A stretch of DNA of 33,442 bases from an uncultured Methylococcaceae bacterium (GTDB lineage Bacteria; Pseudomonadota; Gammaproteobacteria; Methylococcales; Methylomonadaceae): NCBI GenBank assembly GCA_903839855.1, contig CAIMEB010000088.1, forward strand, positions 1 through 33,442, written 5' to 3'. The notes below the pieces were generated by a model. The model searched no databases and was not told the DNA's origin. It was given only the letters and a program-made list of their open reading frames with translations. Of this stretch, positions 24,944 to 33,442 are shown in pieces (the stretch's first letter is position 1; every line of letters starts with the position of its first letter). The position numbers and the translations under genes were made by a program.

Positions 24944-26517
24944 ATTTGATAACTGACGACTGGATACCGGTTATCCGTCAAAATGGACAGTTGGACACTA
25001 TTACACCTTGGCAAATTGCCGAAGTTGATAATCCGGTTGTTGAGATCGTTGCACCCAGGCCAGATTTTCAGGGTGCTTTATACCAGTTGTTAATCGGTTT
25101 GTTGCAAACATGTTTTGCACCAGAAGATGAAGATCAATGGTTAGGGTATTGGGAAGAAATGCCTGAATTGAAAGAATTACAGGCGAGTTTAGAGAAGGTC
25201 GCATTTGCGTTTGAGTTGGATACCGTTGGAAGTCCAGCTTTTTTACAAGACTTTGATTTGCCCGACGGAGAAACTAAATCCATTTCAGCTTTATTGATCG
25301 AAGCGCCGGGTGGGAAGACACTTAAAGATAATCTTGATCACTTCATCAAACGCGATCGGGTGAATAAACTTTGCCCTAGTTGTGCCGCAACAGCTCTATT
25401 TACGCTGCAAACTAATGCACCCTCTGGAGGTGTTGGGCATCGTGTGGGACTTCGGGGCGGTGGGCCGTTAACAACCCTAATTGTTCCAAAATCTCTTAAA
25501 TCTACTTTATGGCAAAAACTTTGGTTGAATGTAATTAATCAAGAGGAACTTGAATCTGCTGAAAAAATTGATTCGAGCGTCTTTCCTTGGTTAGGAAAAA
25601 CTCGTATTTCTGATAAGGGGAAAATAACTTCCCCTAGTGATGTTCATCCAATACATGCGTATTGGGGAATGCCTCGTCGTATTCGTTTGACTAAAAAAAT
25701 TGAGAACTCCGAGTGCGATCTGTGCGGTAAACATTACAAGTTTTTATATCAAGCTTACAGAACTAAAAACTATGGCACGAATTACGAGGGTGCTTGGGTG
25801 CATCCTTTAACGCCTTATCGCTTCGATTCGAAAAAGGTTAAGCCACCATTATCATTCAAAGGTCAACAAGGTGGCCTAGGTTATCGGCATTGGCTAGGTC
25901 TTACTTTGCAAGATAACGATAACGGAGATAAAGCGTCACAAACTGTTCAGTTCTATAACCAAGGACGTGGTAAATGTTTACGGGATAAGGGTGCTGCTTC
26001 ACTTTGGTGTTTTGGCTACGATATGGACAATATGAAAGCAAGGTGTTGGTATGAATCAAAATTTCCAATCTATTATCTTAGCGAAATGCAACGTAATAAT
26101 CTGACTGATTGGGCTACTGAGTTGATTAATACGGCTAAAGAAACCGTCAAAATTCTTCGTGAAGAAGTGAAGTCAGCTTGGTTTAATCGTCCAAAAGATG
26201 CAAAAGGTGATATGACTCAAATTGATGCGCAATTTTGGCAAGCTACAGAAACGGATTTTTATCGATTACTGGAGCAACTAGCGATACTACCAGAAGACAC
26301 CAGAATGGCACCGAGTGAAATTTACGAAAGCTGGCATGATACACTTAGAAAACAGATGGTTCTTATTTTTGAAACAGCAACTTTGGCATCAACACCTGAA
26401 GATATGAATTTAAAACGGATTGTGAGTGCCCAAAAATCGTTACGCATTAAGTTTTATGGCAATAAAACCATCAAAGCACTTAAAACAAAAGCCAATCCAG
26501 AGGAGGTAGTGGGATGA
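24940..26517 (+). CDS. cas8e: Cascade large subunit Cas8e (Cse1/CasA)
   Basis: 525 residues, the usual size of Cse1. It starts MNLITDDWIPV, as family members do, and contains HRVGLRGGGPLTTL (about 169-182). Two cysteine pairs, C145/C148 and C259/C262, form the zinc-binding site. Cse1 recognises the PAM, opens the DNA and recruits Cas3. It is translated by ATGA coupling from the hicB-like gene and its own end overlaps cse2 by four bases. Confidence 0.96.
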   Translation: MNLITDDWIPVIRQNGQLDTITPWQIAEVDNPVVEIVAPRPDFQGALYQLLIGLLQTCFAPEDEDQWLGYWEEMPELKELQASLEKVAFAFELDTVGSPAFLQDFDLPDGETKSISALLIEAPGGKTLKDNLDHFIKRDRVNKLCPSCAATALFTLQTNAPSGGVGHRVGLRGGGPLTTLIVPKSLKSTLWQKLWLNVINQEELESAEKIDSSVFPWLGKTRISDKGKITSPSDVHPIHAYWGMPRRIRLTKKIENSECDLCGKHYKFLYQAYRTKNYGTNYEGAWVHPLTPYRFDSKKVKPPLSFKGQQGGLGYRHWLGLTLQDNDNGDKASQTVQFYNQGRGKCLRDKGAASLWCFGYDMDNMKARCWYESKFPIYYLSEMQRNNLTDWATELINTAKETVKILREEVKSAWFNRPKDAKGDMTQIDAQFWQATETDFYRLLEQLAILPEDTRMAPSEIYESWHDTLRKQMVLIFETATLASTPEDMNLKRIVSAQKSLRIKFYGNKTIKALKTKANPEEVVG

Positions 26518-27116
26518 GTGAAGATTATTATTTCTTAAATGCAGCAGAAATAAAAGCATTACAAAGTTGGCATACTTGGTTAGATGATAATCGCGGTGAT
26601 CGTGCCCGGTTGCGTCGCGCAGAAAGCCCAGAAGATATTCTATTGACGGATGCTTTTTTTCATTTTTTAAACAAGATGAATCAGGTTTCTCCTGACTGGT
26701 CTACCGCTAAACCAATGTTAATTAGCGCAAGTATTGCTGGTGTGCTGTCTCAAGTTAAAAGTAACAAACAAATCCCCAGCAAGTTATATAACAGCAAAGC
26801 CACCGAGGGAATGAAGAAATTAGCCAGTTTTGCTGAACAACTAGCCTCACCATTGGAAGGTAAAAGTAAGGCGCCAATGAGCGAATTACGTTTTCAACAA
26901 TTACAAAAAAGCCCAACTATTGAAGATTTTTATCGCCGGATTATCAGGGCTATTGGATTGTTGGGAGGTAATGTCAATATTATCTCATTAGCTAATGATA
27001 TTATTCACTGGCATAAAGAATTTGAACATCAAATTAATCATCATCAGCCTACCAATCGTCTAGCTGTGCGCTGGGCCACTGATTATTTCACCGCTTTACC
27101 TAAAAATTCTGATTAA
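26514..27116 (+). CDS. cse2: Cascade small subunit Cse2 (CasB)
   Basis: 200 residues, all helical. It has the Cse2 hallmarks DRARLRRAESPEDIL near the N-terminus and an alpha-helical C-terminal lobe ending WATDYFTAL. Two copies normally bind along the crRNA backbone and hold the displaced DNA strand. It overlaps cas8e by four bases and is followed by cas7e after nine. Confidence 0.94.
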   Translation: MSEDYYFLNAAEIKALQSWHTWLDDNRGDRARLRRAESPEDILLTDAFFHFLNKMNQVSPDWSTAKPMLISASIAGVLSQVKSNKQIPSKLYNSKATEGMKKLASFAEQLASPLEGKSKAPMSELRFQQLQKSPTIEDFYRRIIRAIGLLGGNVNIISLANDIIHWHKEFEHQINHHQPTNRLAVRWATDYFTALPKNSD

Positions 27117-27125
27117 GGAAAACAC

Positions 27126-28190
27126 ATGAGCCGCTTTATCCAATTGCATTTATTAACTGCTTATCCACCTGCTAATTTGAATCGTGATGATCAAGGAAGT
27201 CCAAAAACTGCCAAAATGGGAGGTTATGATCGATTAAGGGTTTCTTCGCAGTGTCTTAAAAGAACGTGGAGAACTTCAGATTTATTTCAAAGTGCGATGA
27301 GTAAGCATTTAGGTATCCGTACCAAATTATTAGGGCTTGATATTTATAATCAGTTGATCGCGGGTGGAACAAAGGAAAAGGATGCGAAAGAATGGACGAA
27401 AGCAATAGCGGGGATATTTGGGGCATTAAAAAAAGCAGAAAATAATAAACCTCTAGCCGATATTGAGATTGAACAATTGGTTCATGTCAGTCCTGCCGAA
27501 CAACAGGCAATTCAATTATTAGTTGAAAAGCTTATTACGGAGCAGCGAGCACCGGGCCTTGACGAACTTAAGTTGCTTCGGTTGAGTGAGCAAGCGGTTG
27601 ATATTGCCTTATTCGGTCGTATGTTAGCCTCCAGTCCCGGTTTTAATATCGAAGCTGCGTGCCAAGTTGCTCATGCCATTAGTGTTCATTCGGTAGTAAT
27701 TGAAGATGATTATTTTACTGCTGTCGATGATCTTAATAACGGTTTAGAAGATATGGGAGCCGCCCACATCGGTGAAACCCGTTTTGCTGCCGGTCTGTTT
27801 TATTCTTACATCTGTATTAACCGTGAATTGTTGGTTAAGAATTTGGATGGTAATGAAGCGTTGGCAAACAAAGCAATTCGCGCTTTAACCGAAGCCGCTG
27901 TAAAAGTGGCGCCTGAAGGTAAACAAAACAGTTTTGCGTCCCGCGCTTATGCCTCGTATGTACTAGCCGAAAAAGGTAATCAACAACCTAGGTCATTATC
28001 AATCGCCTATCTTAAACCGATTAACCATCGTGAGAATGAAGACTTTATCGCGGATTCTATTGCTGCGATTATTAAACAAAAAGATAGTTTTGATAAAGTC
28101 TATGGGGCTTGTGCCGATGAGCGCAGTGAATTAAACGTCCTTAAAGAAGAGGGGACTTTGGCTGAACTGTTGGATTTTGTTGGTCAATAA
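27126..28190 (+). CDS. cas7e: Cascade backbone subunit Cas7e (Cse4/CasC)
   Basis: 354 residues. The RAMP-like core is clear: IQLHLLTAYPPANLNRDD at the start, then RVSSQCLKRTWRTS, a serine/lysine-rich segment diagnostic of Cas7e. Six copies coat the crRNA; each thumb flips out every sixth guide base, which matters for the mini-CRISPR guide in this locus. The ribosome site is aagg, seven bases before the ATG. Confidence 0.97.
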   Translation: MSRFIQLHLLTAYPPANLNRDDQGSPKTAKMGGYDRLRVSSQCLKRTWRTSDLFQSAMSKHLGIRTKLLGLDIYNQLIAGGTKEKDAKEWTKAIAGIFGALKKAENNKPLADIEIEQLVHVSPAEQQAIQLLVEKLITEQRAPGLDELKLLRLSEQAVDIALFGRMLASSPGFNIEAACQVAHAISVHSVVIEDDYFTAVDDLNNGLEDMGAAHIGETRFAAGLFYSYICINRELLVKNLDGNEALANKAIRALTEAAVKVAPEGKQNSFASRAYASYVLAEKGNQQPRSLSIAYLKPINHRENEDFIADSIAAIIKQKDSFDKVYGACADERSELNVLKEEGTLAELLDFVGQ

Positions 28191-28198
28191 AGGGGAAC

Positions 28199-28981
28199 AT
28201 GATGGATGTTCTGGTATTTCGATTATACGGGCCGATGGCAAGTTGGGGTGAAATTGCGGTCGGTGAGAGTCGTCACTCGGCTAATTATCCCAGTAAGTCC
28301 GCCATTATAGGTTTGTTAGGGGCAGCGTTAGGTATTGCACGCGACGATGAAGAAACTCAGATACAACTACAACAAGGTTATTCGTTGGCTGTGGAATTAT
28401 GGACTGCTGGGAGTTTACTCCGTGATTATCATACGACACAAGTACCCGACTCAGTCGGTAAATTTACTTATCGTACGCGACGTGATGAATTAATTTTAGG
28501 TAGAGAGCGATTGGGGACTATTTTATCCAGTCGTGAATATCGTACTGATGCTTTTGCTTTGGTTGCTGTTCGTGCATTAACAGGTGCGCCTTTTGCTTTA
28601 ACGGCTATTCAGACTGCCTTATTAGAACCTAAATATCATTTGTATCTGGGACGTAAATCCTGCCCATTAGCCGCGCCTTTGCAACCCCAATTGATTATTG
28701 GAGCTGATAATTATCTCTTCGCGTTTAACGCCTATCAACATAAACCCATGCTACCGTCATCAATTACAACGGATGGTGGGTTGGCTAAACGTGATTATGA
28801 CTGGTTGGGTAGGCCGAATGATCGCCATTATTATTGGGAAGGTCTGCCAGAGGATTTTTCCGATAGCTTAGACTTAAGCAAACGGCAAACACGCACTCGG
28901 CATGATCAACCATTATCTCGTAAGCGTTGGCAGTTTATGCCTCGCCAAGAGCATTATTTATTTTGCTCGGGAGGAGCGTAA
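28199..28981 (+). CDS. cas5e: Cascade subunit Cas5e (CasD)
   Basis: 260 residues. The N-terminal LVFRLYGPMASWGEIAVGE and SANYPSKSAIIGLLGAALGI segments are characteristic of Cas5e, which caps the 5' handle of the crRNA. Two adjacent ATGs (28199 and 28202) could start it, after agggg. Its stop overlaps the cas6e start by one base. Confidence 0.96.
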   Translation: MMDVLVFRLYGPMASWGEIAVGESRHSANYPSKSAIIGLLGAALGIARDDEETQIQLQQGYSLAVELWTAGSLLRDYHTTQVPDSVGKFTYRTRRDELILGRERLGTILSSREYRTDAFALVAVRALTGAPFALTAIQTALLEPKYHLYLGRKSCPLAAPLQPQLIIGADNYLFAFNAYQHKPMLPSSITTDGGLAKRDYDWLGRPNDRHYYWEGLPEDFSDSLDLSKRQTRTRHDQPLSRKRWQFMPRQEHYLFCSGGA

Positions 28982-29856
28982 TGTATTTTTCTAGAGTTCG
29001 TATCCAACCCTCTATTTTCAAATCATCGCAATTAAGTAAGGTGCTGGAAGGTAATATTTACGGTATTCACCGCTTGTTATGGGGTTTATTTCCAGAACAA
29101 CAGCAACGGACTTTTTTATACCGTGAAGAAATTGCTCGTGAACAGTTGGACTCTTTATCTACCGCACGAGGTGAAGCAATTTATTATTTGGTATCAAAAA
29201 CTAAGCCCATCGAAAATGAGCTATTCAGTGTTGATTTTAAGGACTATCAACCACAATTGGAAGTCGGGCAACATTTAACATTTGAATGTCGTGTTAATCC
29301 GGTGGTGACACGATTAGGTAAAAAACACGATGTGGTCATGGATGCACAACAACAGTTTTTAAAACTATTGGTTAAAGAGCTTAATCTTGAAAACTATCTG
29401 CCAGATAAACCGGAAAAGAGTGCTTATAAAAAGTTATTGTTAGATAAAGGGGGGGAAGCATTTGTTCAGAGGCTTAAAGATAGACTTCAAGTCGATCCAT
29501 TATATGCTGAACGTCTGCATCAAACTTTTCAAAACGCTGATCTTCTGGAATGGGCTATAAAAGCCGATGTTGATAGGGCGCTTGAAAACTGGTTTAAAAG
29601 GCAGGGCGAACGATTAGGCTTTACATTACTGACTGATGATAATGGGCTAAGCAAACTGCAAAACAGCGCCTATCAATGGCATAGTTTATCAATCAAAGGC
29701 GGCAAGGGTGATAAATCGGGTTTTAGCTCTATTGATTTTACGGGTGAATTGCAAATTACGGATATACATAAATTCAAGGAAGCTTTATTTAATGGTATGG
29801 GGCGATCAAAAGCTTTTGGTTGTGGGTTGTTATTAATTCGACGAAGTCAGAAATAA
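28981..29856 (+). CDS. cas6e: CRISPR RNA endonuclease Cas6e (CasE)
   Basis: 291 residues from the ATG at 28981, which overlaps the cas5e stop; the frame is open upstream inside cas5e, but only this start gives the family N-terminus MYFSRVRI. The catalytic histidine is H30, with Y27 just before it, in YGIHRLLWGLFP; the glycine-rich GMGRSKAFGCGLL near the C-terminus is also typical. Cas6e cuts pre-crRNA 3' of each repeat hairpin, leaving the 8-nt handle AUGAACCG. The diverged repeats of the mini-array retain the hairpin it needs. Confidence 0.96.
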   Translation: MYFSRVRIQPSIFKSSQLSKVLEGNIYGIHRLLWGLFPEQQQRTFLYREEIAREQLDSLSTARGEAIYYLVSKTKPIENELFSVDFKDYQPQLEVGQHLTFECRVNPVVTRLGKKHDVVMDAQQQFLKLLVKELNLENYLPDKPEKSAYKKLLLDKGGEAFVQRLKDRLQVDPLYAERLHQTFQNADLLEWAIKADVDRALENWFKRQGERLGFTLLTDDNGLSKLQNSAYQWHSLSIKGGKGDKSGFSSIDFTGELQITDIHKFKEALFNGMGRSKAFGCGLLLIRRSQK

Positions 29857-29866
29857 AGGAATAGCG

Positions 29867-31049
<1,183 letters not shown>

Positions 31050-31149
31050 GACCAGGCTCTTTAACAATTTAAACCTAAAAAGCAGACGTTTTTTTGGTAG
31101 AAAATAAGAGGTGGTTTTTTCTATTGATTAACAATATGTTATGATTAGT
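31050..31149 (+). promoter_or_regulatory. CRISPR leader
   Basis: 100 AT-rich bases between cas2e and the first repeat, with several T-runs and candidate -10 boxes at 31135-31145. No good match to the IHF consensus was found by eye. It should contain the array promoter and the sequence that guides new spacer insertion. Confidence 0.75.
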
Positions 31150-33442
31150 GTGTTCCCCACATCCGTGGGGATGAACCGCCAAAAGGCCGAGGCCAGTGAG
31201 TTAGTAAATGGTGTTCCCCACATCCGTGGGGATGAACCGTAGCCCCATTCCATTGATAAAAAGCAGGTGGAGTGTTCCCCACATCCGTGGGGATGAACCG
31301 TCCAAAATCTAAGCAAAACTCTTTGATTCCAAGTGTTCCCCACATCCGTGGGGATGAACCGACCATAATCGAATTACGCCGTAGAAACTATAAGTGTTCC
31401 CCACATCCGTGGGGATGAACCGACGCAGTTGATAAAATGAGGGCGACTTATCATGTGTTCCCCACATCCGTGGGGATGAACCGCGTTAAAAAATGCTGAT
31501 ACCTGGTCAAATGTTGTGTTCCCCACATCCGTGGGGATGAACCGTCATTAACAGATACTCGCAAAACAATAATTGAGTGTTCCCCACATCCGTGGGGATG
31601 AACCGCGAGTGCTTCAGTAGTTTTCTCAATCATTTCCGTGTTCCCCACATCCGTGGGGATGAACCGCAGATATAACATCGATCAGTTGATCATAAGAAGT
31701 GTTCCCCACATCCGTGGGGATGAACCGGTATCAATACGTGATTTAGCATGAGCAATCTGGTGTTCCCCACATCCGTGGGGATGAACCGTCAGGGCTATTA
31801 TCGATAGAGACGAGCTAGAAGTGTTCCCCACATCCGTGGGGATGAACCGCCTAGAAACGGGTAAAATTAACTGCTTAGTTGGTGTTCCCCACATCCGTGG
31901 GGATGAACCGGTGTAGGTGTTAGTGCTGCTACAGCAGCTATTGTGTTCCCCACATCCGTGGGGATGAACCGCCCTGCTATGAAACAAATCGGTGAGGTAT
32001 TAAGTGTTCCCCACATCCGTGGGGATGAACCGTAGCATTGATCGATTCTGACCACTTAGGTGCTGTGTTCCCCACATCCGTGGGGATGAACCGACGGCAT
32101 TTGTTAATGCGGTATTTGCTTTTTAGTGTTCCCCACATCCGTGGGGATGAACCGAAACTGAGCGGGAAATAATTGATTCAGTAGCTGTGTTCCCCACATC
32201 CGTGGGGATGAACCGACTCACCAATATCCCTTAGAGCACGAATGCCCGTGTTCCCCACATCCGTGGGGATGAACCGCACACAGCTGCATCAGGAACATGC
32301 GGCATTTGGTGTTCCCCACATCCGTGGGGATGAACCGTATCTGATTACCAGCCCTGACAACTTTTCGCCGTGTTCCCCACATCCGTGGGGATGAACCGGC
32401 GGTTGCCATTTCATGACCACGACCTGCCATGTGTTCCCCACATCCGTGGGGATGAACCGTGATTTCATTAGCTCTAACTGCACATCGTTGGGTGTTCCCC
32501 ACATCCGTGGGGATGAACCGCACGAATGCCAGCGCGATATTCTTTCTCAATAGTGTTCCCCACATCCGTGGGGATGAACCGCAAAGTTTTGGGTATCCAT
32601 CTAACGATTGTTGGTGTTCCCCACATCCGTGGGGATGAACCGTGGGCTACAGGTTCGATATTTTTGAAGTGGCCGTGTTCCCCACATCCGTGGGGATGAA
32701 CCGTAAATCGCTGCCCGTTTGCAGCCGTTATTATAGTGTTCCCCACATCCGTGGGGATGAACCGTTGATATGTTGATGAATGGAGTTATTGCTGATGTGT
32801 TCCCCACATCCGTGGGGATGAACCGCTAAACCAGTGATTAACTCGCTATCTGACATTGTGTTCCCCACATCCGTGGGGATGAACCGCTAATGTTATTTTG
32901 GCTCACAGAACGCAAATAGTGTTCCCCACATCCGTGGGGATGAACCGTTAGTTATATTCATGATAGATTAGGAACAACTGTGTTCCCCACATCCGTGGGG
33001 ATGAACCGGGAAGTGTCTATGCTTGTATGGTGAAGGATAGGTGTTCCCCACATCCGTGGGGATGAACCGCTTTACGGGCTTTAACCCATTTCCCATACTG
33101 CGTGTTCCCCACATCCGTGGGGATGAACCGCAAACTTAACTTTATGTCTAAAGATGATCTCCGTGTTCCCCACATCCGTGGGGATGAACCGAATTAGAGG
33201 CAATTGGCTATGCATGTATCGAAGTGTTCCCCACATCCGTGGGGATGAACCGACCTGAGTCTGGTGCGTCTATTAGTCCTACTGGTGTTCCCCACATCCG
33301 TGGGGATGAACCGCCGTCACATTATCAATATTAGTCGGTAAGTTTGTGTTCCCCACATCCGTGGGGATGAACCGCTATCAGGATTAGACTCAGCAGTAGC
33401 AAAGTTGTGTTCCCCACATCCGTGGGGATGAACCGTATCAAC
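31150..33442 (+). CRISPR. Type I-E CRISPR array, 38 repeats, continuing past the window
   Basis: 38 repeats of 29 bases start every 61 bases from 31150 to 33407, with 37 complete 32-base spacers; the 38th spacer is cut by the window edge at 33442. All repeats look identical. Each begins GTGTT, has the stem CCCCAC/GTGGGG with loop ATCC, and ends in the handle ATGAACCG, a close relative of the E. coli type I-E repeat. The leader and cas genes lie on the left, so the newest spacers are near 31179. The absence of repeat decay fits an active or recently active array, though the distal end is not visible. Confidence 0.99.

Noticed and set aside
31050-31149. IHF site in the CRISPR leader
   Set aside because: The best candidate, AATCAA on the minus strand, lacks the TTR half of the consensus.
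32216-32552. Spacers 18 and 23 share the 10-mer cacgaatgcc, as if taken from overlapping protospacers
   Set aside because: With 37 spacers, a shared 10-mer is roughly as likely as not by chance, and the next base differs.
31128-32807. Many minus-strand open frames across the array, reading as repeated [17 protein letters not shown] and [10 protein letters not shown]
   Set aside because: They are translations of the CRISPR repeats in three frames, a well-known artefact, not proteins.

Overview
The window (about 33.4 kb, moderately AT-rich) looks like accessory chromosome of a gammaproteobacterium. The CysD/CysN pair, the YoaA-TsaB pair, a TPMT-type methyltransferase and the general style of the genes would fit a methanotroph-like (Methylococcales) genome, but that placement is inference; no rRNA or other taxonomic marker is present.

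Layout. 1-2696: start of an IS630-like transposase on the minus strand at the edge, then a type I restriction HsdR gene that has lost its N-terminus and its second helicase half, followed by an intact YgjP-type metallopeptidase. 2887-9718: a tightly overlapping tellurium-resistance-type (ter) cluster: TerD, TerZ-like, ATP-grasp, PRTase-TRSP, HAD, StiP (PRTase-PELOTA), CitE-like lyase and TerB. 10028-15284: housekeeping genes cysD, cysN (with a shrunken APS-kinase tail), yoaA/dinG and tsaB. 15479-19217: a defence patch with a GmrSD-type DUF262/DUF1524 protein, an AAA ATPase with a small overlapping partner, and N-terminal stubs of a DNA methyltransferase and an AlbA_2-type protein. 19296-21183: tmpT (minus strand), a 42-bp minisatellite and an FN3-like protein.

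21444-33442: a complete type I-E CRISPR-Cas locus: DUF2442 gene, cas3, a regulatory island, a small membrane ORF, a HicB-like gene, cas8e, cse2, cas7e, cas5e, cas6e, cas1e, cas2e, leader, and an array of 38 identical 29-bp repeats with 32-bp spacers that runs off the right edge.

The most interesting element is in the cas3-cas8e gap. On the minus strand at 24395-24484 there is a diverged mini-CRISPR: two degenerate 29-nt repeats with the same 5+6+4+6+8 layout as the array repeats, separated by exactly 32 nt. It has its own promoter. Its guide matches, over the first 15 nt with mismatches only at positions 6 and 12 (bases that type I-E Cascade flips out), a site next to an AAG PAM. That PAM touches the -35 box of a near-consensus promoter reading into the small ORF, hicB and cas8e. 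The same site covers the -35 of the mini-array's own promoter. This is the architecture expected of a CreR/CreA-type RNA that makes Cascade repress its own operon, or a small toxin gene at the head of it. It needs experimental confirmation but the sequence evidence is strong.
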